This document shows, in pieces, positions 42,801 to 52,654 of a stretch of DNA of 64,000 bases. Below the pieces are notes generated by a model that saw only the letters and a program-made list of their open reading frames with translations, was not told the origin of the DNA and made no database searches. Source of the stretch: Chaetoceros tenuissimus (Eukaryota; Bacillariophyta; Thalassiosirophyceae; Chaetocerotales; Chaetocerotaceae); the NCBI GenBank assembly GCA_021927905.1, contig BLLK01000020.1:310001-374000 (forward strand), given 5' to 3'. A program made the translations under genes and the position numbers. The first letter of the stretch is position 1; every line of letters begins with the position of its first letter.

Positions 42801-44718
42801 CTAAAACGACCAAATCTGTTCAGGTCGTTGCTGTGATAGTGTATCTTCATTCCTATTTAAGCGATTCATTTGAAGTCTCTTTTCTCCATAAAGATCAATT
42901 ACAGTTTGCTTTTTCTCGAGATTTGGCGAAGTAATTGCTGCAATTTCTTCATTTCTATTCATCTTTTTGGGTTTATCCGATGAAGTAGGTTTGTATGTGC
43001 TTGGTCTTTCCTCTATGTATTCCTTCAATCGGTAATTGTTGCTAGGTTGTCTCAATTTGTTCAATGCACGGTTTTCAATAACTCGTACTCTTTCTCTAGA
43101 TATTCCTAAACGTCTTCCAGTTTCTTCAAGGGTACAAGGCTCACCACCTTCCAATCCGAATCTATGATAAAGTACATCTCGTTCTCGATCATTTCCAAGT
43201 CCATCAATGACTTCCCTCACATCCTTTTTGAGGAACTGTAACTGTGCATCTTCTTCTGGGCTAAGTGCGTCTGATGCAATCTTATCTCCTATTGTACGTT
43301 TATCTTCGGAATCACTTCCTCCTCCAGCTTTACTTCCACCTCCACCACCGGATGAAGTACCTCCATTAGAATTGACACCATTTCCAGACGATGACAATGG
43401 ACAATTCAAAGAAACAACAGATCTTGATGAATCATTGTACAATTGAAGTTTATCCAATGGCATATCTAGATGATGTGCCAACTCTGGCAACGATGGTTCT
43501 CGTCCAATCACCTTTTTCAAATCTGCCTTTGCCTTACGGATTGCTCTTAGTGAATTGTGAACTATGAAATGGAATAAGATAAAACGAGTTAGAAATTATA
43601 TTCAAATGATGAAGCTTGCATACGCAAAAACAGTTCTCTTGCACCTCACTTCGTTCGTCGCACTTGTACTTACCATGAGCAGGCAACCGAATCACCCTAC
43701 TATTCTCCGTAATAGCACGTATTATCCTCTGCTTCACCCAAAACCCAGCATATGTCGAAAACCTAGCTCCTTTATCCTTTTCAAACCGTTCCGCAGCCTC
43801 CATAATCCCCATATTCCCCTCTTGCACTAAATCATTCAGTGTCAAAATAGTCCCTACACCCTGCGACCCTTGACTCTGTATAGATTTTTTCAATTCATAA
43901 TCATACTTTCTCGCAGCCTGTAGTACCAACCCTGCATTGGCAGCAACAAGCGCCGCACGTGCTTCACGTCCATTATCCATAATTTCAGTTAGTTCTTCTT
44001 TTGTCATCAAACATGCATCAGCCCATTCCTCCAGAGTCGGATGTTCTTCAGGATCTTGATCCGAAGAATATTTATACATGGGATTCGGGATATAACTTAA
44101 ATGATTCTGATCATGATATTTCGAAATCAATTCTTGTTTGATGTCTTTGACCAATTTGTATTTCTGTACGGCGGATGTAAGTTCAATTTCTTGTTCTTTG
44201 GTAAATCTCTTGGATGAGGTTGTCGTCGAGGTCGTAACCTTGTGACGTGGGGATTGAATGTGATTTCCTAGGATATTGGTTACCTTTTTCGATGGTGTAT
44301 TGCAGAGCTGTTCATATTCTTGTAAAAAGTTGGAAGTTTGGGAAGTATCAAACATGTCTTGACTTGCAATTTTTAATTTCTTCTTGATTTTTTTCCTTTT
44401 ATGACTGGTTGGACCAGTTGTACTACTTGCATTACTGGAAGAAGAAGAAGAAGAATGATCATTGAGGCTGGAAGCATCAAAGTCGATTCTGATGTTATTG
44501 AGACCAAAATTTGATTTCTTCTTTTTCGAGTTTGGATCGGCAAGAGTACTCATGTGCAATGGCATCGTTCGCCTCGACAAAAGAGGAGAGCCAGTACTAG
44601 AGGTAGCACTCGAGATGATGCCATGACTATTAGTACTGGCCATGAATGCATCTGTGACAGTGAAGCATGATGAAGCAGTACTTGCCAGTATTATTAACTT
44701 TGCAGATGAATTTCTCAT
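42801..44718 (-). CDS. Nuclear-encoded plastid RNA polymerase sigma-70 factor (2 exons)
   Basis: Exons 44718-43674 and 43561-42801, separated by a 112-bp intron (GTAAGT...TTTCATAG); the joined 1806 nt give 601 aa. The signal peptide (LIILASTASSCFTVT) ends DAF-MAS, a plastid cleavage motif. Region 1.2/2 contains MDNGREARAALVAANAGLVLQAARKY, LTLNDLVQEGNMGIMEAAERF and FSTYAGFWVKQRIIRAITENSR; the intron splits RLPAH-VHNSLRAIRKAK. Region 3 is interrupted by a Gly/Ser-rich insert (SSSGNGVNSNGGTSSGGGGG). Region 4 is complete: DRERDVLYHRFGLEGGEPCTLEETGRRL and GISRERVRVIENRALNKLR. It would direct the plastid-encoded polymerase to promoters. It is divergent from the plastid oxygenase gene. Confidence 0.93.
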
Positions 44719-45359
44719 TGTATGGACTGTCTGCTGCTGTTGCTTTGGTATTATTTATAAGTCTCAAAGATGAAGATTCAATTCTTCTCTCTCTTTGTAT
44801 ATGATGTGTGATGGCTAGGATATCTCTCTTTTATGCCACTTGACACGCTGCTGCTTCAATCTTGTTCTATAGAATTACTTTTGACTAGGAACAGAAATGA
44901 ATAGACAATAGAATAAGGTAAGTGAAACACTCTTGGAATCTCTATTTCATTGAATGGCTTTGCACTTCCCTCTTCGGCATGGCATCTCTGAAATAGCATT
45001 CGTGTTGTGCCAATCTGCCAGAGAACATTGTACGTAAGTGAAAATGTACGTACTTAATATACCAGAATCTTCGCGCCAAAAACCGGGCGAGAACCATTGA
45101 AACGCTGATGTCAACTTCAACCACGCGGAACATGGTGACGTCATAATGACTTTATGTTTTGTCGATGACGTCGTTATGACGGCTTTATGACGTCTATAGA
45201 TTAGAATGCTTTTTCTCAACCGTTCAATTTTGCAACGTAGGAAGATCCACACGGTACGATCTATCGGCTACTACAGTAGCTATTTGTTGTTATTTGGATA
45301 GCAAGCAAGAGTATCTTTCTCATTTACCACTACTTCTATTTCATACTTTGCTATCCACG
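44719..45359. other. Divergent promoter region, sigma factor / plastid oxygenase
   Basis: 640 bp between two plastid-protein genes, with three TGACGT motifs clustered at 45136-45193. Short minus-strand frames at 44942-45252 have no motif and are not called. Confidence 0.5.
45136..45193. promoter_or_regulatory. Cluster of three CRE-like TGACGT motifs
   Basis: TGACGTCA at 45136-45143, TGACGT at 45166-45171 and 45188-45193, with a related TGACGG between. The cluster lies 167-224 bp upstream of the oxygenase ATG. In Phaeodactylum, TGACGT motifs in carbonic anhydrase promoters are established CO2/cAMP-responsive elements bound by bZIP factors. A similar response here is inference. Confidence 0.55.
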
Positions 45360-46529
45360 ATGCTGATTAGGAACCTGTCTCTGATTCTGAGCTTGATATC
45401 GATATCCAGCACGAGTGCATTCACTCCAAGCAGCTCTCCTGCTCTAACATTAAAAACTACACAAAACGCACTTACCTCTACTTTAAAAGTATCACCATCA
45501 GATGCGGCATCTGAATTATTATACCAAGAACAAGAAAACATTTTAATCAACAGAGGAATATTCGAACAAGAACTCATATCCAATAACGTATCAGAATTAC
45601 AACCGACCAAAGTCAAAGTGCGTGGAGCAGGATCAGCCGGAGGTTTCAGTTCCAAATCCACTAAAAAATCAAAAGGGATTACTCAACCCGAAGGCAAAGT
45701 CTATTCACAACATTTAAAAGAGCAAGGAGTAGTCAGAATTGATAATATACTCAAAGCATCCACTGCCAAAAAGTTACGTAAATATGTCTATGAACTTCGG
45801 GAAATTTCAACAAAGGAAGTGGAAGATGAGAATAATTCCATCACTTCTCTAGATCGATTTGCAAATGTTTTACTCAAAACCAATCGATGCGATTTGACTC
45901 TACCACTCGGTCAAGCTAATACAGATGCTCTAATTGATGCATTGGCAGAAGCAATCTTGGATTCACCCGTTGGATCCACCATTGCAGCTACCTTTGGGGA
46001 AGATGCCGTCTTGCATGAATTGAGTACCTTGATTTCCGATAAAGGGTCACAGCGGCAGAATGTACATCCTGATACGCCGTATTTGGAACATCATCCTGAT
46101 CCTGTTTTATATACTTGTTTCATTGCTTTGCAAGATGTAGAGTTGGACATGGGGCCTACCACTTGGTATCCCAATACTCATACCAAGGAAGCACATGAAG
46201 TATTCAAGGCGGGAGGAGAAGGAAAAGATGATCTTTTGGCAAATACACCTGCTGTTTTGGGAACTTTGAAAAAGGGATCTTGTGCAATCTTTGATTCGAG
46301 ATGTTTGCATTGTGGGACTTCGAATCAAAGTGCAAAAGATATGTCACGTGCTTTGTTTTACTTTTCATTCAAATGTCCAAAGGTTGGCAATCCAGGTAAT
46401 CCAGCTAGTATTCGAAGAGAAATTGGTGGTGCAATGTTGAGTTTGAAGGATATTGCAAATGATTTGGAATCGAGAAGAAAGAAAAATGGTCTGCCATTGC
46501 TAGATCAGATTGGAAAGAGGTTGAAGTGA
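45360..46529 (+). CDS. Plastid-targeted Fe(II)/2-oxoglutarate oxygenase, phytanoyl-CoA dioxygenase-like
   Basis: 389 aa from ATG 45360; an upstream in-frame TTG is not used. The N-terminus is a textbook diatom bipartite signal: LIRNLSLILSLISISS then TSAF-TPSSS. The oxygenase domain begins near HLKEQGVVRIDNILK. Candidate iron ligands are the H-x-D of RQNVHPDTPYLEH and the distal His of DSRCLHCGTSN; SRALFYFSF supplies the Arg for 2-oxoglutarate. Between them are the core strands PVLYTCFIALQDVELDMGPTTWYPNTH and LGTLKKGSCAIF, as in PhyH-type enzymes. It would hydroxylate a small molecule in the plastid; the substrate is unknown. Confidence 0.82.
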   Translation: MLIRNLSLILSLISISSTSAFTPSSSPALTLKTTQNALTSTLKVSPSDAASELLYQEQENILINRGIFEQELISNNVSELQPTKVKVRGAGSAGGFSSKSTKKSKGITQPEGKVYSQHLKEQGVVRIDNILKASTAKKLRKYVYELREISTKEVEDENNSITSLDRFANVLLKTNRCDLTLPLGQANTDALIDALAEAILDSPVGSTIAATFGEDAVLHELSTLISDKGSQRQNVHPDTPYLEHHPDPVLYTCFIALQDVELDMGPTTWYPNTHTKEAHEVFKAGGEGKDDLLANTPAVLGTLKKGSCAIFDSRCLHCGTSNQSAKDMSRALFYFSFKCPKVGNPGNPASIRREIGGAMLSLKDIANDLESRRKKNGLPLLDQIGKRLK

Positions 46530-46704
46530 ATTGAAAAATGAAGAGATGTTGATTCAATTTAGAGAGGTAATTTTATTAATTAGAGTCTAGATTGCGATAG
46601 CAAATTTATTAATAAATTGGAAATGTTTTATAGAGTTCTAAGGCATCTTTTACTATTTCTAGTCTATCCTACAATCTTACACTTGTTTGCACGATCGCTT
46701 TCCT

Positions 46705-47178
46705 CTAACCGCGACGAAGATTCAGGTATATGATCGCTTTTTTCCTATTGGAACCTTTCTTTTTAGTAGAACCATTCTCTTTTCTGGCACGAATGCGATT
46801 CAGTTCCTCATGGGATCTTTCAAGTCTTGAAGTTTCAGATTGAATAAAGTTCTCTAACAAAGCTTCACGGTCTCTCTGACGTTTGATGGCTTTTGCTGTA
46901 TACATATTTGGATTCTCCTCCATCTCTTCAAGCTTATGCATCACTTCCATCTTTTCCATATTCAAGTCACACAAAGCACGTTCACTTTCCCGGATTTGCT
47001 GGCGAATGTATGAACACTCTGAGGCGTATGAAGATGACGATATCTTTTTTCTCAAGGTCTTTGCTTCTTTTATAAGTTCTAGTACCATTACTTGTTTGCG
47101 CTTTCTTTTCTTTGATTTATTAGAAATCATGGGCACATTGCCCCCATCCAATGCTATTGATGGATCAATTCTCTGCAT
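46705..47178 (-). CDS. Small basic coiled-coil protein, function unknown
   Basis: 157 aa from ATG 47178. Lys/Arg clusters at both ends (NKSKKRKRKQ, GSTKKKGSNRKK) look like nuclear localisation signals. The centre is a long charged helix with heptad character (ECSYIRQQIRESERALCDLNMEKMEVMHKLEEM and ETSRLERSHEELNRIRARK). No family recognised. It is convergent with the oxygenase gene. Confidence 0.55.
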   Translation of the reverse strand: MQRIDPSIALDGGNVPMISNKSKKRKRKQVMVLELIKEAKTLRKKISSSSYASECSYIRQQIRESERALCDLNMEKMEVMHKLEEMEENPNMYTAKAIKRQRDREALLENFIQSETSRLERSHEELNRIRARKENGSTKKKGSNRKKAIIYLNLRRG

Positions 47179-47316
47179 GATAGTTGCTAAAACTTCAAAT
47201 TCTCTTTGATAGCATAAGCAAGTGAAGCAAAATGTTTCATATGTACCTCGTACCTCTTACACTACTTGTCGCTGATGCGTAGATCCTCCACCCTCCACCC
47301 TCCGTTTATTTGAAAT

Positions 47317-47390
47317 AACCCTTTTATAACTGAAACTGTTGCGCTGTAATAAAAGGCCTCTTGTGCGCGGGCAAATTTTCACTTTTACTT
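47317..47390 (+). promoter_or_regulatory. Shared promoter block, copy A (upstream of LRR copy 6)
   Basis: Begins AACCCTTTTATAAC and contains the 35-bp core at 47341-47375 (GCGCTGTAATAAAAGGCC followed by TCTTGTGCGCGGGCAAA) that is identical to copy C. It ends about 110 bp before ATG 47500. Confidence 0.7.
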
Positions 47391-47499
47391 TGATGTTTCA
47401 TGATCGCGATGCCTTCTTTCACAATACTTCTAGAAGTATTGTGCCGTACTACAACACTCACTTGCTAGCATTATTTTTTTTTCATATCATATATTTACA

Positions 47500-48312
47500 A
47501 TGAGGGTTCAGACGGAGGAGTGGCGGCGGTTCACTCCAGGAGTGAGAATGTACAAAGGCAAGAAGACTCTCTTTTACAACGGAGAACCGCTATGGGAAGG
47601 AAGAAATGTTGACGGCCACCCTCGTCGTATTTACGATTGGAAAGAGAGAGACTCATGGGAAGTCATCATCGTATTACCAGGAGTGGAACTGATTCCTAAT
47701 GAAACTTTCAGTAGTTGTGAAAATCTCAAGACAGTAATCATGGCCGATTCTCTCAAGAGGATTGAAGAGTGGGTGTTCAATCATTGCTACTGTCTAGAAT
47801 ATGTGAAACTCTCTAACAATCTGGAGTACATTGGATATGGTGCATTCCAATCTTGTTCATCTCTTTCTTCCGTCTTCATTCCTCCATCCTGTAGAGAGAT
47901 TGACTATGGTGCATTTTGGAATTGTAAAAAGTTGATTATATTCGTTGTTCCTCAACACACTCAACTTGGTGAAGATATGATTGGTTGTACGGCATTGATT
48001 GAAGCTTCCTTATTTGAATTAAATGAAAATGGGGACTACGAAAGTGAAAATTCCGACGAAGTCAATGAATGGATCAAAAATACCAACGGAAATACAGATG
48101 AATACGCTCTCCATCGAGCATGTTCGTCTTATAATCCATTCACTGAGATCATTTATCAAATAGTCAAAAGGCAAGGACTCGAGGCTTTTCATAAAAAGAA
48201 TGAAATTGGCATCACGCCATTTCAGTATTTAGATACTAATCCGTTTGCTGATATTAGTCAAAGTGCTATAATGAAACGATATGTTTTAGAGATGATGGGC
48301 GAAGCCGTATAA
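47500..48312 (+). CDS. BspA-type LRR protein, copy 6, intact
   Basis: 270 aa, plus strand, about 15 kb from the other copies. It has a full leader (MRVQTEEWRRFTPGVRMYKG), TLFYNGEPLWEG, LRR_5 repeats (VELIPNETFSSCENLKTVIM, LEYVKLSNNLEYIGYGAF, LSSVFIPPSCREIDYGAF) and the subfamily-specific end YALHRACSSYNPFTEIIYQIVKRQGL ... ADISQSAIMKRYVLEMMGEAV. The end is closest to pseudogene copy 4. Unlike the cluster copies, it lacks the AAGATACTTCAAAAG flank and instead carries the shared promoter block. Confidence 0.88.
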   Translation: MRVQTEEWRRFTPGVRMYKGKKTLFYNGEPLWEGRNVDGHPRRIYDWKERDSWEVIIVLPGVELIPNETFSSCENLKTVIMADSLKRIEEWVFNHCYCLEYVKLSNNLEYIGYGAFQSCSSLSSVFIPPSCREIDYGAFWNCKKLIIFVVPQHTQLGEDMIGCTALIEASLFELNENGDYESENSDEVNEWIKNTNGNTDEYALHRACSSYNPFTEIIYQIVKRQGLEAFHKKNEIGITPFQYLDTNPFADISQSAIMKRYVLEMMGEAV

Positions 48313-48791
48313 AATAGATTTTATTTTTCGAAACCTTACTAATATATAGTATATCATACACGTAGACGACAATGGAATCATACGTACATGCATTACAATT
48401 CGTATTGATGTTTCTAAAACTGTTTCCCAAATATTCAAAAACTTAGCTTGAGATGATGGGTGAAATAGAATGAATGGAGAATACCATCAATGTGAAAGAG
48501 CATTCAAAGCATTAAACCAAAATATAAAGATCATATTGATTTCACCTACATTCTCGTCCTGAGTGTTTCCAATAAGGTACATTTTAAAATTTATGAAATG
48601 AAATATGAGTAGAGTAACCCTTTTTTAACCGTCGTGCTGGAAAAAGGCTTCTCATGCTGCGGGGGCAACGGTCAAATCAAAGAAAACAGAAAACATCACA
48701 CCTTCTTCTTTCAACCGTACCGATTGCTTGTTACTTCAAACTCCATTTCAAAAACTACTAAAATACCTTTACTATCTTTCACTTTTTCCAA
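48313..48791. other. Intergenic region with promoter block copy B
   Basis: About 480 bp; only the promoter block at 48616-48672 stands out. Confidence 0.45.
48616..48672 (+). promoter_or_regulatory. Shared promoter block, copy B (upstream of the glycosyltransferase-like gene)
   Basis: AACCCTTTTTTAACCGTCGT, then GCTGGAAAAAGGCTTCTC and GCGGGGGCAAC: a diverged version of copies A and C with the same order of sub-blocks, starting 176 bp before ATG 48792. Confidence 0.6.
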
Positions 48792-49799
48792 ATGAAGAAT
48801 CAGTTCAAATCCATACTGTATGGAATGTTAATGATTTCCTTTGTGTTGTCGTTTTACAGTCAATTTGTTTCAACTGCAGGAGTGGTAAAAACGAGCAAAG
48901 ATGCATCTTTCGTAATACCACGACTAGCAGACAAGAAGAGACAACTATTGCAAGAAGAACCAAAAGGACCAAAGTCCTATTTTAATGAACAAACGAAAAG
49001 TGATGCGACAGTGATTGTACTATCGTCATTGATTCCAACTCATCCATCTATTCACATGATTAACAGAACGATTACATCTGTTCGATCGAAGATACATGGA
49101 CTACATGGTCCAAAAATCATTATTACTGTCGATGGTTTACCTTTACGCTCAACACGCAGGCGAAAACGGAATCCAGTTGAAGACATTAATCAATTCGAGG
49201 AAAACATTGATCGAATAGAAAAATATACAGACACGTTGCGAAAGTATTTCTACAATGATCCATCTGTTACGATTTTAGCCCATGCCAAGCATCTCCATAT
49301 TAGTAATAACATCCAGAATGCATTGGACTATGTCGATACGAAATATGTTTACATTGTTCAACATGATTTTGAATTCATTCGTCAAGTGAACCATACTGAA
49401 ATTATCAATGCTATGGAAAATGATCCTGATGTGTTGAGAATTGTAAGATTTGACAAAGGAAATGACATAGAAAGTGTGAATCATTATCACTATAGATTAA
49501 AGAGCAATGGATGCAAGGTACAAAAGTACCAAAATGAATCAAAGTTTATACTTGCGCAATGGAGTGATAACAATCATATCACAACAAAGGATTATTATAG
49601 AGAGGCTTTCGAAATGATGGGTCCGACTCCAAGAATTGTCGAACACTTCTTCATGGCAAATTGGAGAAAACTTGATTGCTTTTATGCAAATCAATGGCTT
49701 TACAAATATGAGCCAGGAAATCCATTTCTTAATCACCTCGACGGAAGACAGACTCTGTCATTGTCAAATTCGTCTAGCATGGCCACTGCTACTGGTTAA
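48792..49799 (+). CDS. Type II membrane glycosyltransferase-like protein
   Basis: 335 aa from ATG 48792. A single N-terminal anchor (ILYGMLMISFVLSFYSQFV) and a short stem suggest a Golgi-resident type II protein. The lumenal domain has TVIVLSSLIPTHPSIHMINRTI, KIIITVDGLPL, a candidate acidic site YVYIVQHDFEFIR, RIVRFDKGND, ILAQWSDNNHITTKDYYREAF and a final HLDGRQ. The order of strands and the HDFEF motif resemble GT-A-type transferases, but the match to a numbered family is not certain. Donor and acceptor are unknown. Confidence 0.6.
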   Translation: MKNQFKSILYGMLMISFVLSFYSQFVSTAGVVKTSKDASFVIPRLADKKRQLLQEEPKGPKSYFNEQTKSDATVIVLSSLIPTHPSIHMINRTITSVRSKIHGLHGPKIIITVDGLPLRSTRRRKRNPVEDINQFEENIDRIEKYTDTLRKYFYNDPSVTILAHAKHLHISNNIQNALDYVDTKYVYIVQHDFEFIRQVNHTEIINAMENDPDVLRIVRFDKGNDIESVNHYHYRLKSNGCKVQKYQNESKFILAQWSDNNHITTKDYYREAFEMMGPTPRIVEHFFMANWRKLDCFYANQWLYKYEPGNPFLNHLDGRQTLSLSNSSSMATATG

Positions 49800-50483
49800 G
49801 GATGAGCACTGAATGCCTTTATTGGGAACACATGGAAAAATTTTTACCACTCATGATTCACGTTTGTCCGACATTAAAATGTATTCTTTTCTCTAATGTA
49901 AAACCTAGTATACTATGTATACAAAAGACATTTCAATATTACATCCATCTCACATGTATTAAGAATGAGTATTACATAAGCACACATATATATATATATA
50001 TATAAATAAATATATATAACATAATCGATAAAAATGATTTCTTGACTTGTTCTTTTTGGGATAGAAATTGTAGAGAAAAAGTTCAACAGAAAATCGAACA
50101 AAAATGACACAATGACTTATCAGTATTTTCATTTAGGTTGTCTTTTTTGATGGATAATCTATTTTTGAGAAAACTTCGTAATGAAGTCGTGCCAAAAGTT
50201 ATTCCGAAGCCAGCAGCTGTTTTTCCTTGTTTTTCGCTGTTCATACTGTTTCAGAGTCTGCATTGATCTAGCAAAAGTATGTCTTGAAAGAGACAAATTA
50301 GAAATTTCTTGAGGATTTTATTCGTCAGAAGGAAGAAGAAATGATATTTCATACACTTCCTATTCTGAAAAGCTTCCCAAAAGTATCAATTCTCTTTAAC
50401 CTTCAAACCTTTGACACGCTCCTTCTTTCTCACATTTCTTCTGTTTACAAAAACAAGCCATATCGCTATAGCTAGCAATCAAT
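49800..50483. other. Intergenic region with an AT microsatellite
   Basis: A run of TA dinucleotides at about 49986-50003 followed by AAATAAATATATATAA. Otherwise plain AT-rich spacer between the glycosyltransferase-like gene and HSF. Confidence 0.5.
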
Positions 50484-52078
50484 ATGTGTAAAGAGACCAG
50501 AATTAATGCAACTAATGAATTGCAATTTGACTCTGATGCAATCCTTTATCCTCAAGAATGTGCTTTAGATAGTAGTACCTTCGGTGTAACTTCTAGTAGT
50601 GCTAGTGGTAAAAAGATCGAAGACGGCGCTGTACTTCCTTTTGGTAATACTCCTCATTCAGATAATAATAATACCATGTCGCAACAAGAAGATGATGAGG
50701 ACCCACATGATACTATGATCACATTCCTCACTGGACGTACAAAGAGTGAAAGGTCCTCCAAGGAACGTGCTATTATTTTCCCCGTCAAGGTAAGTCCCTT
50801 ATTCTGCTCTTTCTGTTCACAACGAGCCTCTTCTTGTATCCTCGGATGAAATTATAGATCCAATGGCGTGTTGTTCTAACACTCGTTGATCTTTCTCTTT
50901 AACAGCTCATGTATGTTCTTCAATGTGGCAAATACAGCCACATTGTCAACTGGCAAGTTGATTCGGACCATGATGAGCATCACTTCATTGTACAAGACAT
51001 TGATGAATTCACAAAACACGTTCTTCCGTCCTTTTTCAAGGTTGCCAAGTACGAGTCCTTCCAGCGCAAGCTATACAGATGGGGCTTCATCAAGACTCGC
51101 AGAACTCGAGCTGAAAAGATGAAGTCGCCAAAATCTGTATCCTACGTTCATCCTTGCTTCAGACAGGGTGATTACAATGGTGCGGCACAGATGACTTGCT
51201 CTGGGGCTTCTGTAGAAATTTTTAAAACAACACAGAAGCACCGCAAGCGTCAACAGAAACAGAATGGAAACAAGAGCAGTTCCAAGAAACAACGTATTTC
51301 TGAAAACAACAATGATCTTGGTCAGAACAACGTGCAGCAGATAGTGACCATGCAACAACAGCCTGTTGTTCCTTCAATGCAAAGCAATTTGACACCTCTT
51401 AATTTGTCTTCCTTTCCACAAAATAACAATATGTTCATGATGATGAATCATTCGTCCTCAAATGATCCAATTGCCAGCAATTTTCTGCATACTATGCCAA
51501 CATTTCCAAATACTGGTATTTTTAATAGCAATGAACGTATCCAAGATGATTCATTTGCTGGTGCTGTCATTCCTAATTACAGTTCTACCTCGAATTCCAA
51601 CTGTGGAAGAAGTGATGACAACAAGACCATGATTTCCAAGATGAGTAATAGTTCTTCTGCGACAAGACCTGAAGAAGACATCCAACAGCTACTTGCTCGA
51701 GCTAGAACTCAGCGTGAGCTCAAGAGGATTCAAATGAATAACCTCATGAGAGAGAAAATGTTGGAAGAACTGCTACAAACTGATCCGTCGGACTGGACTG
51801 GTCCAGATGTGAATACTGTTTCTATAGAGTCTTCGATGGATACCCTTTCGAATAATAGCAATATCATGTTGATGAACACTGCTGCTGATGACGACAGTGG
51901 CAATATCAGCAATAATTCGGCAGCATCTCAATTCATGATGACTATGAATAGTGGAAACAACAATTCGATGACGAGAATGGATAGTAATATGCATTATACT
52001 TCCTTTGACAACGACACCAGGAATATGCATCAGCAAGTTATTACTGATGCATTCAATGCACTCATGAGGTCCTCTTAA
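50484..52078 (+). CDS. HSF: Heat shock transcription factor (2 exons)
   Basis: Exons 50484-50789 and 50906-52078, 116-bp intron (GTAAGT...TTTAACAG) joined in phase; 492 aa. The N-terminus is acidic (about 95 aa). The HSF DNA-binding domain spans the splice: FPVK-LMYVLQCGKYSHIVNWQ, HHFIVQDIDEFTKHVLPSFFKVAKYESFQRKLYRWGFIK, ending SYVHPCFRQGDY. Compared with the usual FVxKL opening, the first helix is slightly altered (LMYVLQ). A basic Lys/Arg/Gln stretch follows, then a long Asn/Ser/Met-rich region. A helix near residues 370-400 (IQQLLARARTQRELKRIQMNNLMREKMLEELL) may act in assembly. HSFs are the largest transcription-factor family in diatoms; targets are unknown. Confidence 0.92.
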
Positions 52079-52654
52079 GATTCTTTATATACGTTAACGC
52101 AAACATGTACATAATAACTTAACATTTGGATCGCGTATGTTCTATTCTAGGTACATGTGAAACCTTGTTGAATCGACCTGTTCAGTAAAAGTGTCTTTTG
52201 ACCGAAATTGTTCTCGCCAATAGAAATAATTGTTCTCATCAGATAGAGCTTCTAATTTCTCATTTTTCCATAATATTTTTTATTTTCAGAAAAGAATGAA
52301 TCTTTCTATTTTTATTCCATATAGTCGTGCCAATGTTAATGTTCAACTAATGTGAAAGGGAATTTTTCATCACTTCAAATAGAAATCATGAATGTAGTCT
52401 ATTCAAATAGTATTGACTTTTAGAATGCCATACTGAAAATAATTTGCGCTATCGCTTGATTAGAGTATAAAAATAACGCATGCAGTATAACCCTTTTTAA
52501 CCGCCGCGCTGTAATAAAAGGCCTCTTGTGCGCGGGCAAAATTTTCATTTTGACTTTCGCTTCTTGCTTCAAACATAACACATCTACTTCATCAATCTCC
52601 ATTGCTAGCTTTCTTATCATTCAAAGTTCATTTCAATAAACAATTACAAGAACA
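52079..52654. other. Intergenic region with promoter block copy C
   Basis: About 575 bp between HSF and the TIPIN homologue; promoter block at 52489-52563. Confidence 0.45.
52489..52563 (+). promoter_or_regulatory. Shared promoter block, copy C (upstream of the TIPIN homologue)
   Basis: AACCCTTTTTAACCGCC followed by the 35-bp core at 52506-52540, identical to that at 47341-47375, and an ATTTTCA tail. It starts 166 bp before ATG 52655. The TTTGCCCGCGC on the minus strand resembles an E2F site with one extra C. Confidence 0.7.

Noticed and set aside
49986-50020. TA-rich run as a regulatory element
   Set aside because: Simple dinucleotide microsatellite in AT-rich spacer.
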